Shown here: in pieces, positions 46,677 through 54,759 of the stretch
How positions within the stretch are numbered: position 1 is the first letter of the stretch
Layout: each line of letters starts with the position of its first letter
NCBI GenBank assembly: GCA_036381895.1
Contig: DASVBY010000003.1
Coordinates: forward strand, 11,057 to 75,056
Length of the DNA stretch: 64,000 bases
Reading direction: 5' to 3'
DNA from: JACQFZ01 sp036381895
GTDB taxonomy: Bacteria > Pseudomonadota > Gammaproteobacteria > Acidiferrobacterales > Sulfurifustaceae
The notes under the pieces: model-generated
Databases searched by the model: none
Told to the model about the DNA's origin: nothing
The model's input: only the letters and a program-made list of their open reading frames with translations
Program-made: the position numbers and the translations under genes

Positions 46677-47190
46677 AGTGCGGTTCGAAGCGGATGTGGT
46701 CGCGCAGGAAGCGCGCATCGATGTGGAAAGTGTAGGCGACGAAGTCGCGCAGCGGTGTCTCCGTCGCGAGCCCTTCGAAGAGCAGCGCGCGCTCGCCCGG
46801 CCGCGCGCGCCCGGGACGGAACGCGCCCTGCGTTTTCCATTCCACCTCGAGGCCCGCTGCGCCGCCGACGCCGTCGACAACCGGTGGAACGACCATATGA
46901 ATCCGCACCCGCCGTCCGATCACGCGATCCGGTATCCGTAGGCGCAGCTCGGTGAACGGGGATTCGGCGACGATAAGGTTCGCCAGGGCGGGATCCATAC
47001 GGCTGTCGCGAAGCGGCTGAGCCCACCGGGCCTGCAGGTCGAGATGCGGCTGCGGGAAGTAGCTGCCCTCGATGCGCTCGCCGCCGGCAGCCAGGGTCGC
47101 GACGAGTCCGAGCGCCCAGGGAGCGGCGCGCTTCAGCACGAGGCGGACAGATTGGCCAACCGATCGGGGAAGATGCAGTGCGCCTTTCAC
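46657..47190 (-). CDS. secreted protein of unknown family in the pilus-like operon
   Basis: 177 residues, starting at a GTG (47190) that overlaps the preceding pilin-like gene by four bases (GTGA). An N-terminal hydrophobic segment (about 20-36, APWALGLVATLAAG) is a probable signal peptide. The rest is predicted beta-rich (LRLRIPDRVIGRRVRIHMVV, GLEVEWKTQGAF, DFVAYTFHIDARFLRDHIRF). I recognise no family. The tight coupling on both sides says it acts with the chaperone and subunits, for instance as a tip or minor subunit or a second chaperone-like protein. Confidence 0.65.
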   Translation of the reverse strand: MKGALHLPRSVGQSVRLVLKRAAPWALGLVATLAAGGERIEGSYFPQPHLDLQARWAQPLRDSRMDPALANLIVAESPFTELRLRIPDRVIGRRVRIHMVVPPVVDGVGGAAGLEVEWKTQGAFRPGRARPGERALLFEGLATETPLRDFVAYTFHIDARFLRDHIRFEPHYEIEEY

Positions 47191-47825
47191 GGTACTTGCG
47201 CCGTATATTCCACTTGCGCTTCGTAAGTCCCCTCCGGATACACCGCATCGTTGGCAAAGTGGAATGTCAGCAGCCCGCCCATCCAACGGGGGCCGCAACC
47301 AACCGCCAGGGGAAACGTTCGGGCGTAAACGGTGGTACCGCTGGCGAACGTGCCGGAGGGGATCAGGGCCATGTTCGCGCCATTCGGAAGGACGGTCGTC
47401 CAAGAAATTCGATCGATCGGGATTTGATGTATGCCTGACTGCAAAGCCGCAGGCGCGGTTGCACGCAACTGCAAATCGGTTTCCAAGCCGACTTCGAAGA
47501 ATAAAATTCGGAAACAGGATGGCCGCACGCCGACCTCGATCAGAATATTCGGCGTGCCGTTCACGGGCGTGCCGTTACCTACATTTGGCGCACTGACCGC
47601 GAAGTTCACGTTGGCCGGGCCGGCTCCCGTCGGGGCAGGCCCGACGATCAGAGCAATGCTACCGGCTCCCGGCGGCACGATATCCACGTGATCGGAACGA
47701 GCTGCATCAGGGCACAACGCAAGGACAGCCCCGACGACAAGGGCACCGAGCGCGGACTGCGCGATCGACCGAGAGCGCCGCAGTCGACGCGTGAATACTT
47801 CTGCGAGGGGGCAGACCTCTTCCAT
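47187..47825 (-). CDS. secreted pilin-like protein 2 (cluster paralogue)
   Basis: 212 residues from the ATG at 47825. A long basic N-terminal part precedes a hydrophobic export segment (about 22-41, ALGALVVGAVLALCPDAARS). The mature part begins DHVDIVPPGAGSIALIVG and is all beta, with three cysteines, one of them before the WMGG element. C-terminal LTFHFANDAVYPEGTYEAQV matches the same part of the two other pilin-like proteins. It is the closest relative of the protein at 45167-45769. It is followed by a GTGA overlap with the next gene. Confidence 0.68.
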   Translation of the reverse strand: MEEVCPLAEVFTRRLRRSRSIAQSALGALVVGAVLALCPDAARSDHVDIVPPGAGSIALIVGPAPTGAGPANVNFAVSAPNVGNGTPVNGTPNILIEVGVRPSCFRILFFEVGLETDLQLRATAPAALQSGIHQIPIDRISWTTVLPNGANMALIPSGTFASGTTVYARTFPLAVGCGPRWMGGLLTFHFANDAVYPEGTYEAQVEYTAQVP

Positions 47826-47898
47826 GGCGCTAACTCTAGCCCGGGAACGAGAAGGGGCGCGCTGCCGCACCCCTTCCCCCTTCCCCTTGCACCGCCGG

Positions 47899-48477
47899 TT
47901 ACGGATTGTGCGTGGCGGTGTACTGGATCGTTCCCGTGTACGTGCCGCCCGGGTACAGCGTGGAGTTGGCGAAGGTGTACTCCCAGTAGCCGGTCTCGTT
48001 GATAACCCCTCCGGTCGGCGACACCACGGTCTGACTCCCGGCGGCAGGTAGGGCGACCGCACCCGTGCTCGAGCCGCCGATCTCGGCGTAGGGAATCGTA
48101 TTGCCGCCGCCGTCGGTCAGACCGGTGCCGACACCCGCGGCACTGATGGTGACGTCGCTCCCGCCTGCGTTCGAAACAAGCGCATAGAGCACCCGGTTGC
48201 CGGTCGCGCCGGAGCCGGCGTTCTGGACGGTATCGGCCGGAATCGGCGTGCCATTGCCGAGATTGGCCGGGGTGATGCCGGTGTTGAACCGCACGTTGGG
48301 CTCCGACCCGACTTCACCGAGCTGGAACCGCACGAACGCCGGAATGGTGATACTGAAGTTGACGTTGAGCGGCCCCACAGAGCAGCCGCTGCCGTTGCAC
48401 GTGCCGGCATCCGCTATCGCGCCGGGCGCCGCCAGTATCGCGGCGAACGCGGCCAGCACACGCACTTTGGTTTTCAT
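47899..48477 (-). CDS. secreted pilin-like protein 1, first gene of the operon
   Basis: 192 residues. The start at 48477 has AGGAGG upstream. A clean signal peptide (MKTKVRVLAAFAAILAAPGAIA) is followed by CNGSGCSVGPLNVNFSITIP, with a cysteine pair at the mature N-terminus, then Gly/Thr/Asn-rich beta sequence. The C-terminal part YTFANSTLYPGGTYTGTIQY and TATHNP shares the W/Y-x-F-A-N...YPxGTY motif with the other two. Low charge and high Gly/Ala/Thr/Asn content fit a structural fibre subunit. Its promoter-proximal place and strong ribosome site suggest it is the major subunit. Confidence 0.7.
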   Translation of the reverse strand: MKTKVRVLAAFAAILAAPGAIADAGTCNGSGCSVGPLNVNFSITIPAFVRFQLGEVGSEPNVRFNTGITPANLGNGTPIPADTVQNAGSGATGNRVLYALVSNAGGSDVTISAAGVGTGLTDGGGNTIPYAEIGGSSTGAVALPAAGSQTVVSPTGGVINETGYWEYTFANSTLYPGGTYTGTIQYTATHNP

Positions 48478-48600
48478 TGCTTCTGCCTCCTCGGAAAAAG
48501 TGAACGGTTGTGCCTGCGTCCTGCTGCGCGAGAGCGTTACCCATCCAACAGTGCGCCGGTGGGCGCCGGCTGCCGCTGCGCCTCGCTTCCCCCCTGCGAG

Positions 48601-48616
48601 TGCATAACCCGTGCCA
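48601..48616 (-). promoter_or_regulatory. sigma-54 (-24/-12) promoter for the pilin-like operon
   Basis: The minus-strand sequence TGGCACGGGTTATGCA has a perfect -24 element (TGGCACG) and a -12 element with one mismatch (ATGCA for TTGCA) at the exact GG-to-GC distance of 12 bases. It lies 123 bases before the first start codon at 48477. Confidence 0.78.
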
Positions 48617-48660
48617 AAGATAAGGGATTAAAAAATGATTTAAAAACAATAATATGGATA
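48617..48660. other. AT-rich tract upstream of the sigma-54 promoter
   Basis: About 44 bases with long A/T runs (GATTAAAAAATGATTTAAA within it) in an otherwise very GC-rich genome. Such tracts upstream of sigma-54 promoters often bend DNA or bind IHF; an IHF match here is weak (two mismatches). Confidence 0.55.
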
Positions 48661-48877
48661 ACTTTCCGCACAGCCCCGGCCGCCATGCCGGCGATTGGAG
48701 GGATCGGCCTGCCCGCAAGCCAGTCCGGCCGGTTCGCACACTTCGTGCACCTGCGTATAGTGCCGGCACCTGCGACGCGGCGACGTTCGCCCGCTCGGAG
48801 AGGCGGCCGTACAGGGGTCTCCGAAAACGCGACCTCCGCGAGGAGGCTGTGCGTTACACAGCGCGGCAGCGGAAGGG

Positions 48878-49258
48878 TTGGAAACATTGCCGAACCAGTA
48901 CGTCTTTGCGCGCCTGCTCGCGCGCGCTTATCTCGACCAGGGGGCCGAGGCGAAGGCGCTCGCCGTGCTCGAGAGCGCCACACCCGCGGAGTCCGGGGAT
49001 GCCGAGTTCAGCGCGCTGCTCGGTCTGCTGTACCAGCGCGCCGGGCGCCATGCCGACGCCGTGAAAGCGTACCAGCGTGCGCTTGCGCTCGATGGCCGCG
49101 ATGGCCGTACCTGGCTCGGGTTCGCGATCGCGATGGAAGCGGTCGGACGGTCGGACGCGGCCCGGGATGCGTATCAGCGCGCGGGCGAGGCCGGGCTGAG
49201 CGAGATGCTCGGGCGTTATGCGCAGCAGCGGCTCGCCGCGCTCGCGGCGAGGCGTTAG
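48878..49258 (+). CDS. TPR protein resembling the C-terminal part of MshN, probably truncated
   Basis: 126 residues starting at a TTG. All of it is TPR-like: YVFARLLARAYLDQGAEAKALAVLESATP, AEFSALLGLLYQRAGRHADAVKAYQRALAL, then WLGFAIAMEAVGRSDAARDAYQRAG. This spacing and the phrases resemble the C-terminal TPRs of MSHA biogenesis protein MshN, but the N-terminal membrane segment and linker are missing. The upstream frame stops at 48758-48760 and has no MshN-like residues. It may be a gene remnant or a small stand-alone TPR protein; start uncertain. Confidence 0.55.
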   Translation: METLPNQYVFARLLARAYLDQGAEAKALAVLESATPAESGDAEFSALLGLLYQRAGRHADAVKAYQRALALDGRDGRTWLGFAIAMEAVGRSDAARDAYQRAGEAGLSEMLGRYAQQRLAALAARR

Positions 49259-49286
49259 CGGCGTCGGGGAGCTGCCCGAGGTGCGG

Positions 49287-50009
49287 CTAAGCGCGCGCGA
49301 CCACCCACACTTCGACGCTCGCTGCGCCCGCGTCGAGCAGACACCGGGCCGCCGCCTCCACGGTGGCGCCGCTCGTCATCACGTCATCGACGAGCGCAAG
49401 CCGTAGCCCCTCGAGTTGGGTCTTCGAGGCAAACACGCCGCGGACGTTGCGCCATCGCTCGGTGCTCGACAGTTGCGCCTGCGGCGGCGTCGCGCGCACC
49501 CGTTCGAGCGGAGCGCGCGCGGCAACCCCGAGCTCGGCGGTAAGCACGCGCAGCAGCTCGACCGACTGGTTGTAGCCGCGCTCGCGCAGCCGCGTGCGGT
49601 GCAGCGGAACCGCGACCGCGGCATCGACGTGCTCGCGTCGCGGGGCGACGTGCTGCGCGAGCCGGCGTCCGAGCAGCTGCAGCCAGTCGAGGCGGCCGTC
49701 GTACTTGGCGCCCTGAACGAGCCGGTCGAGCGGCGCGGCGTAGCGAAAGGGGGCGTGTACCGAGCTGTAGGGCGGCAGCCGCTGCTGGCATTGGCCGCAC
49801 AGCGCGTCCGGTGCGGCGCCCTCGAGTGCGACCGCGCAGCGGCTGCAGCACCCGTCGAGTCGCGGGAGGGAGCGCTCGCACGCATGGCAGAGGTCCGCGC
49901 GCGCGGCGGTCGCGGCGGCGCAAAGCGCGCATGCGGAAGGCAGGAACCAGTCTATCGTCCGTTCCAGCCGGCTTTTGAGGAAATCTCTCCCGATCATCCG
50001 GTGGGACAT
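49287..50009 (-). CDS. comF: ComF family phosphoribosyltransferase-like protein
   Basis: 240 residues. An N-terminal zinc-finger region has CALCAAATAARADLCHAC and CCSRC and CGQC pairs. The type I phosphoribosyltransferase domain has HRTRLRERGYNQSVELL and the PRPP loop LALVDDVMTSGATVEAAAR. ComF proteins take part in DNA uptake or processing in competent species (GntX relatives in others). It is divergent from bioC with 72 bases between them. Confidence 0.92.
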   Translation of the reverse strand: MSHRMIGRDFLKSRLERTIDWFLPSACALCAAATAARADLCHACERSLPRLDGCCSRCAVALEGAAPDALCGQCQQRLPPYSSVHAPFRYAAPLDRLVQGAKYDGRLDWLQLLGRRLAQHVAPRREHVDAAVAVPLHRTRLRERGYNQSVELLRVLTAELGVAARAPLERVRATPPQAQLSSTERWRNVRGVFASKTQLEGLRLALVDDVMTSGATVEAAARCLLDAGAASVEVWVVARA

Positions 50010-50043
50010 CTGCTTCGCCGCCGCTGCCGTCGGCGTCCGCCGC

Positions 50044-50072
50044 TTAGTAACCTACTTGCCTACTTATATAAT
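50044..50072 (+). promoter_or_regulatory. candidate promoter for bioC
   Basis: TTAGTA and a perfect TATAAT are 17 bases apart. Transcription would begin around 50079-50080, only two or three bases before the ATG at 50082, so the mRNA could be nearly leaderless. Confidence 0.5.
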
Positions 50073-50081
50073 GATCCGCCG

Positions 50082-51002
50082 ATGATTTATCCCTCTCCTT
50101 CGGCCCGTATTTTCGTGCCCGATCCAACGCCCCCATCAAGCTTCCAGCCCACTCCCGGTGAAAAGCGCCAGCTTCGCCGCCAGCGAGACCGGGCAGTGGC
50201 GACTTTCGATGCCGCCGCCGTACTGAGCCGCAGGCTCGCGGACGAGCTCATTGAACGCCTGGATGTGGTGCGCATGGTGCCTGCCCGCATCCTCGATGCC
50301 GGTTCTGGTACGGGTTATGCCGCCCGTGCCCTGAGACGACGCTACCGGGGGGCCGCGGTCTTCGGCCTCGATCCGTCGCCCGCCATGGCCGCCGCCGCGC
50401 GCCGCAAGGCCGGCTGGTTCGCGCGCCCGCGCTTCACGGCCGGCGACCCCGAGCGGTTGCCGTTTCCCGACGGCAGCTTCGATCTCGTGCTCTCGAATCT
50501 CCTCCTTCCCTGGTACGACCCGGCGGCCGTGTTCCCGGAATTCCTCCGGGTGCTGCGGCCCGACGGTCTGTTCGTTTTCTCCAGCCTCGGCCCCGATACG
50601 CTGCGCGAGCTGCGGGAGGCGTGGGCGGCTGTCGACGACACCGTGCACGTGCGCACTTTTCTCGACATGCACGACGTGGGCGACGCGCTGGTGTACGCCG
50701 GGTTTTCGAATCCGGTGATGGACGTCGAGCGTTACGTTTATACGTATGCAGACGTCCGCGACGTGCTGCGTGAGCTCAAGGCGCTCGGCGCGCAGAACAT
50801 CGAGCGCGATCGCCGGCGCAGTCTGACGGGGCGTGCGCGCTTTGCGCGTTTCGAGGCTGCGTACGCGTTGCGCAAGATCGACGGGCGCATTCCCGCAACC
50901 GTCGAAGTGGTGTACGGCCACGCCTGGGTGCCCAAGCGCCGGCGCGTGCCCGGCGCCGCCGCGGCGGCTATTCCTGTCGGCGGGATTCGGCGGGGGCGCT
51001 GA
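50082..51002 (+). CDS. bioC: malonyl-ACP O-methyltransferase BioC
   Basis: 306 residues. RRQRDRAVATFDAAAVLSRRLAD is the BioC N-terminal signature, SAM motif I is ILDAGSGTGYAARAL, and LPFPDGSFDLVLSNLLLPWYD is motif II/III. FSSLGPDTLRELREAW is another typical BioC phrase. It methylates malonyl-ACP to start the pimeloyl part of biotin. I set the start at the ATG 50082. No ribosome site is visible, in line with the possible leaderless promoter. The C-terminus has an Arg/Ala-rich extension. Confidence 0.92.
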   Translation: MIYPSPSARIFVPDPTPPSSFQPTPGEKRQLRRQRDRAVATFDAAAVLSRRLADELIERLDVVRMVPARILDAGSGTGYAARALRRRYRGAAVFGLDPSPAMAAAARRKAGWFARPRFTAGDPERLPFPDGSFDLVLSNLLLPWYDPAAVFPEFLRVLRPDGLFVFSSLGPDTLRELREAWAAVDDTVHVRTFLDMHDVGDALVYAGFSNPVMDVERYVYTYADVRDVLRELKALGAQNIERDRRRSLTGRARFARFEAAYALRKIDGRIPATVEVVYGHAWVPKRRRVPGAAAAAIPVGGIRRGR

Positions 51003-51456
51003 TAACGGGCCGCGCCGCCCGAGCTCGCCTTTCTCCTGAGCGACCCGCAACGCGCGCTTCCGGCGCACCGGGAACGGGTGTGCGCAGGGCGGCCGCGGCT
51101 GCTCCGTGCGGGCGCCTGTAGAAGCGTTCGCGAATCTCGCGTCGCTCGCGTTCGCGTGCTTCGGCGCCCGTTCGCTCTGCGCGCGCAGTCCAGCCGCACG
51201 AGCGTGCGCTTCATCGCCCGGGCCGCTGTTCGTGTAAAGCGTTGCGAAGCGCGCAACCAGGAACGGCGTGGCAGCATGCGCGCAATTTCCGATCAATTTG
51301 GTGTGATATACGAGCGTGCTTCGACGCGCGCGAATCTTGCGACGCATCATTGCGACTCTATAGTGTTTGTGATAGCTTGCGCGCGCGACCACGCGCGGCT
51401 CTAGTTTCCGCAGGCTTGCCTGCCCAACCACCTAGCGCTTGTACGAGTAGTCAGTC
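51003..51456. other. intergenic region between bioC and the oxidase cluster
   Basis: 454 bases with no convincing gene; short open frames there lack family features or ribosome sites. The right half is less GC-rich and holds a candidate promoter at 51337-51364. Confidence 0.6.
51337..51364 (+). promoter_or_regulatory. candidate sigma-70 promoter upstream of the oxidase cluster
   Basis: TTGCGA and TATAGT separated by 16 bases, 93 bases before the DUF2244 start. It could drive the DUF2244 gene and the cox cluster behind it. Confidence 0.45.
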
Positions 51457-51969
51457 TTGAAGTTGCCTGTGAATCTCGGGAGTGTGTACGAGGCGGCAAA
51501 CGCAAGCCTCGTCATCCGTCCGAATCGTTCCCTGTCCGCCGCCGGTGTATCCGCGCTGTTCGTCGCTCTGAGCGCGCTGGCGCTGTTCAACGCCCTCGTC
51601 GCCGCTTTGGCCGGCGCGTGGCCGGTGTTGCCGTTCGCAGTGCTGCAGATCGTCGTTGCCGGCGTGCTATGCCGCTGGTTCTACTGCCACATGGACGATT
51701 GTGAACTCGTCGCGATCGACGAAGAGCGCGTGTGTGTCATGCGCCGCTTCGGAAAGGCGGTATCGCGGCACGAGTTTCCGCGCGCCTGGGCGCGGCTGCG
51801 GCGCGAAGCGGGCGCCGACGGATCGCCCCGGCTGCTGATCGGTTCTCACGGTAAGTACGTGAGCCTTGCCGAAGGCGTCAACGAGGCCGATCGTGCGGCC
51901 GTTGCACGCGAGCTCGAGGCGCTGCTGCACGCGCGGCGTCAGCCGTGCCCGAATACTCATCGAGATTAG
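51457..51969 (+). CDS. DUF2244 membrane protein
   Basis: 170 residues. SLVIRPNRSLSAAGVSALFVAL starts the family pattern, with two membrane spans (about 27-50 and 55-76). A cytoplasmic domain with VCVMRRFGKAVSRHEFPRAWARL and the C-terminal LLIGSHGKYVSLAEGVNEADRAAVARELE follows. DUF2244 proteins are commonly next to cytochrome c oxidase genes, as here (31 bases before coxB), but their function is unknown. The start codon is TTG at 51457; a GTG four codons later is possible. Confidence 0.88.
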   Translation: MKLPVNLGSVYEAANASLVIRPNRSLSAAGVSALFVALSALALFNALVAALAGAWPVLPFAVLQIVVAGVLCRWFYCHMDDCELVAIDEERVCVMRRFGKAVSRHEFPRAWARLRREAGADGSPRLLIGSHGKYVSLAEGVNEADRAAVARELEALLHARRQPCPNTHRD

Positions 51970-52000
51970 AAAACTGGATTAGATAACTGGGAGACGAGTA

Positions 52001-53137
52001 ATGTGCTTTGTCCGTAGCCGAAGCCGTCGCGGTCCGTTGTCCCGCCTGATCGCCGCCGTCGGTCCGGCGCTGCTGCCCGGTCTAGCCGCCGCCGATTACA
52101 AGGTCAACCTGCCGCCGCCGGTCACCCCCATCGGCGAACAGATCCTGCAGCTGCACAACCTCATCATGATCATCTGCGCAGTGATCTTCGTGATCGTGTT
52201 CGGCTTGATGTTTTACTCGATCGCGAGGCATCGCAAGAGCCGCGGGGTGAAGCCGGCTGCGTTCGATGGAAACTCGAAGCTCGAGGTGTTCTGGACGATC
52301 ATCCCGTTCCTGATCCTGGTCGGCATCGCGATCCCCTCCACCGCGACGCTGATCGAGATGACCGACACGAGCAAGTCGGACATGACGGTGAAGATCACCG
52401 GCTATCAGTGGCGGTGGCGGTACGACTATCCCGACCACGGAATCAACTTCTTCAGCAGTCTCGCAACGCCGCGCGAGCAGATCGAGGGCGCGGCCGAAAA
52501 GGGCGAGAACTACCTCCTCGAGGTCGACAATCCGTTGGTCGTGCCGGTCGGCAAGAAGGTGCGGCTGCTGTTTACGGCGAACGACGTCATCCACGCCTGG
52601 TGGGTGCCCGAAGTCGGCGTGAAGAAGGACGCGATTCCCGGATTCCTTACCGATGCCTGGATGACCATCGAGAAACCCGGCGTGTATCGCGGCCAGTGCG
52701 CGGAGCTCTGCGGCAAGGACCACGGTTTCATGCCGATTGTCGTCAACGCGGTGACGCCGGAAGAGTTCGACAAGTGGGTCGTCGCGCAGAAGCAGCAGGT
52801 GGCCGCCGCGGCGGCGAGCGCGGACAAGACCTGGACGATGGAAGAGCTGATGGCACGGGGCAAGCAGGTTTATCAGACCTGCGCCGCCTGCCACGGTGCG
52901 AACGGCGAGGGCGTCGGGCCGTTTCCGAAGCTCGCCGGCAGCAAGATCGCAACCGGGCCGGTGGACGCGCACATCGACATCGTGCTGAACGGTAAACCCG
53001 GCACGGCGATGCAGGCGTTCGGCGGCCAGCTGAACGACGTCGATATCGCCGCCGTCGTCACGTTCGAGCGCAACAGCTTCGGCAACAAGACTGGCGACCT
53101 GGTGCAGCCCGCGCAGGTCAAGGCTGCACGCAAGTAG
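52001..53137 (+). CDS. coxB: cytochrome c oxidase subunit II with C-terminal cytochrome c domain
   Basis: 378 residues. A signal peptide, two membrane spans (about 55-75 and 97-118), and the CuA domain with ITGYQWRWRYDYP and the copper ligands in VYRGQCAELCGKDHGFMPI. A fused C-terminal heme c domain has CAACHGANGEGVG and a later Met for the sixth ligand (TAMQAFGGQL). It receives electrons from cytochrome c and passes them to subunit I. It is the first structural gene of the aa3 cluster. Confidence 0.97.
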   Translation: MCFVRSRSRRGPLSRLIAAVGPALLPGLAAADYKVNLPPPVTPIGEQILQLHNLIMIICAVIFVIVFGLMFYSIARHRKSRGVKPAAFDGNSKLEVFWTIIPFLILVGIAIPSTATLIEMTDTSKSDMTVKITGYQWRWRYDYPDHGINFFSSLATPREQIEGAAEKGENYLLEVDNPLVVPVGKKVRLLFTANDVIHAWWVPEVGVKKDAIPGFLTDAWMTIEKPGVYRGQCAELCGKDHGFMPIVVNAVTPEEFDKWVVAQKQQVAAAAASADKTWTMEELMARGKQVYQTCAACHGANGEGVGPFPKLAGSKIATGPVDAHIDIVLNGKPGTAMQAFGGQLNDVDIAAVVTFERNSFGNKTGDLVQPAQVKAARK

Positions 53138-53160
53138 CAGGGTTCAAGAGGAGATCGAGT

Positions 53161-54732
53161 ATGGCAACGGTCGCGCATCATCACGACGAGCATCCAACCG
53201 GCATCACCCGGTGGCTCTTCACCACCAACCACAAGGACATCGGCACGCTGTACCTGCTGTTCTCGCTGCTGATGTTCTTCGTCGGGGGCACCTTTGCGCT
53301 CGTGATCCGCACTGAGCTGTTCCAGCCTGGCCTGCAGATCACGGATCCGCACTTCTTCAACCAGATGACCACGATGCACGCGCTGGTCATGATCTTCGGC
53401 GCCATAATGCCCGCGTTCGTGGGACTCGCGAACTGGCAGCTGCCGCTCATGATCGGCGCCCCCGACATGGCGCTGCCGCGGATGAACAACTGGTCGTTCT
53501 GGATCCTGCCGTTCGCGTTCATGCTGATGCTGTCGAGCTTGTTCCTGCAGGACGCGGGGGGCGCGCCGGCGACCGGCTGGACCCTGTACCCGCCGCTGTC
53601 GGTGCAGGGCGGAATCGGGGTCGACCTGGCGATTTTCTCGATCCATATGATGGGCATCTCGTCCGTGCTCGGCGCGATCAACGTCATCGCCACGATCCTC
53701 AACATGCGTGCGCCGGGCATGACGCTCATGAAGATGCCGATGTTCGCCTGGTCCTGGCTCATCACCGCGTTCCTGCTGCTCTTGACGATGCCGGTGCTCG
53801 CGGGCGCGGTCACGATGGTGCTCACCGATCGCCACTTCGGCACCTCGTTCTTCGACGCGGCCGGCGGCGGCGACCCGCTGCTCTACCAGCACGTGTTCTG
53901 GTTCTTCGGCCACCCCGAGGTCTACATCATGATCCTGCCGGCGTTCGGGATCATTTCCCAGGTGATCCCGACGTTCTCGCGGAAGCCGCTCTTCGGCTAC
54001 CACTCGATGGTCTACGCGATCGTTTCGATCGCATTCCTTTCGAGTGTGGTGTGGGCGCATCACATGTTTACGGTCGGCATGCCGCTCGCGGGCGAGCTCT
54101 TCTTCATGTACGCGACCATGCTGATCGCCGTGCCGACGGGCGTGAAGGTATTCAACTGGCTCGCGACGATGTGGCGCGGTGCGATGACCTTCGAAACGCC
54201 GATGCTTTTCGCCATCGCATTCGTGTTCCTGTTCACCATCGGCGGGCTCTCCGGCCTCATGGTCGCGGTCGTGCCGGCGGACTTCCAGTACCACGACAGC
54301 TACTTCGTCGTGGCGCACTTCCACTACGTGCTCGTGACCGGTGCGGCCGTTGCGATCTTTGCAGCCGCGTATTACTGGCTCCCGAAGTGGACCGGCCACA
54401 TGTACAACGAGAAGCTCGGCAAGTGGCACTTCTGGCTCACTATGATCGGGATGAATCTCACGTTCTTCCCGATGCATTTCGTGGGGCTTGCGGGCATGCC
54501 GCGGCGCATTCCGGACTACGCGCTGCAGTTCACGGACTTCAACCAATGGTCTAGCATCGGCGCGTTCATCTTCGGTTTCTCGCAGCTGCTGTTCGTCTAT
54601 CTCCTGATCCAGACGATCCGCGGCGGCAAGAAGGCGAGCGCGCGGGTGTGGGAGGGCGCCGAGGGCCTCGAGTGGACGCTGCCCTCGCCGCCGCCGTACC
54701 ACAGCTTCAGTACCGCACCGGTGGTGAAGTAG
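53161..54732 (+). CDS. coxA: cytochrome c oxidase subunit I
   Basis: 523 residues, twelve predicted spans. The low-spin heme His is in TTMHALVMIFGAIMPAF. The CuB/Tyr crosslink region is FWFFGHPEVYIMILPAFGI, with the double His in VWAHHMFTVGM. The heme a3 and a ligands are in DSYFVVAHFHYVLVTG. It is a proton-pumping heme-copper oxidase core, with the Glu of the D channel in GHPEVYIMIL. GAGG-type ribosome site upstream. Confidence 0.97.
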   Translation: MATVAHHHDEHPTGITRWLFTTNHKDIGTLYLLFSLLMFFVGGTFALVIRTELFQPGLQITDPHFFNQMTTMHALVMIFGAIMPAFVGLANWQLPLMIGAPDMALPRMNNWSFWILPFAFMLMLSSLFLQDAGGAPATGWTLYPPLSVQGGIGVDLAIFSIHMMGISSVLGAINVIATILNMRAPGMTLMKMPMFAWSWLITAFLLLLTMPVLAGAVTMVLTDRHFGTSFFDAAGGGDPLLYQHVFWFFGHPEVYIMILPAFGIISQVIPTFSRKPLFGYHSMVYAIVSIAFLSSVVWAHHMFTVGMPLAGELFFMYATMLIAVPTGVKVFNWLATMWRGAMTFETPMLFAIAFVFLFTIGGLSGLMVAVVPADFQYHDSYFVVAHFHYVLVTGAAVAIFAAAYYWLPKWTGHMYNEKLGKWHFWLTMIGMNLTFFPMHFVGLAGMPRRIPDYALQFTDFNQWSSIGAFIFGFSQLLFVYLLIQTIRGGKKASARVWEGAEGLEWTLPSPPPYHSFSTAPVVK

Positions 54733-54759
54733 CGGGCGTTGAGGACCGTGATCGAAGCG

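Larger units (their letters stand above)
48478..48877. other. intergenic control region upstream of the pilin-like operon
   Basis: 400 bases. It holds the sigma-54 promoter, the AT-rich tract and, farther upstream, a 9-bp direct repeat GCACCTGCG at 48747-48755 and 48766-48774 that could be an activator site. On the plus strand a frame open from 48761 runs into the TPR gene but has no recognisable protein motif before 48878. Confidence 0.6.

Noticed and set aside
48617..48660. IHF-binding site in the AT-rich tract
   Set aside because: Best match to the IHF consensus has two mismatches; only the AT-rich character is supported.
51078..51404. Possible small gene between bioC and DUF2244
   Set aside because: Cys/Arg-rich, no motif, no ribosome site; overlaps the promoter candidate.
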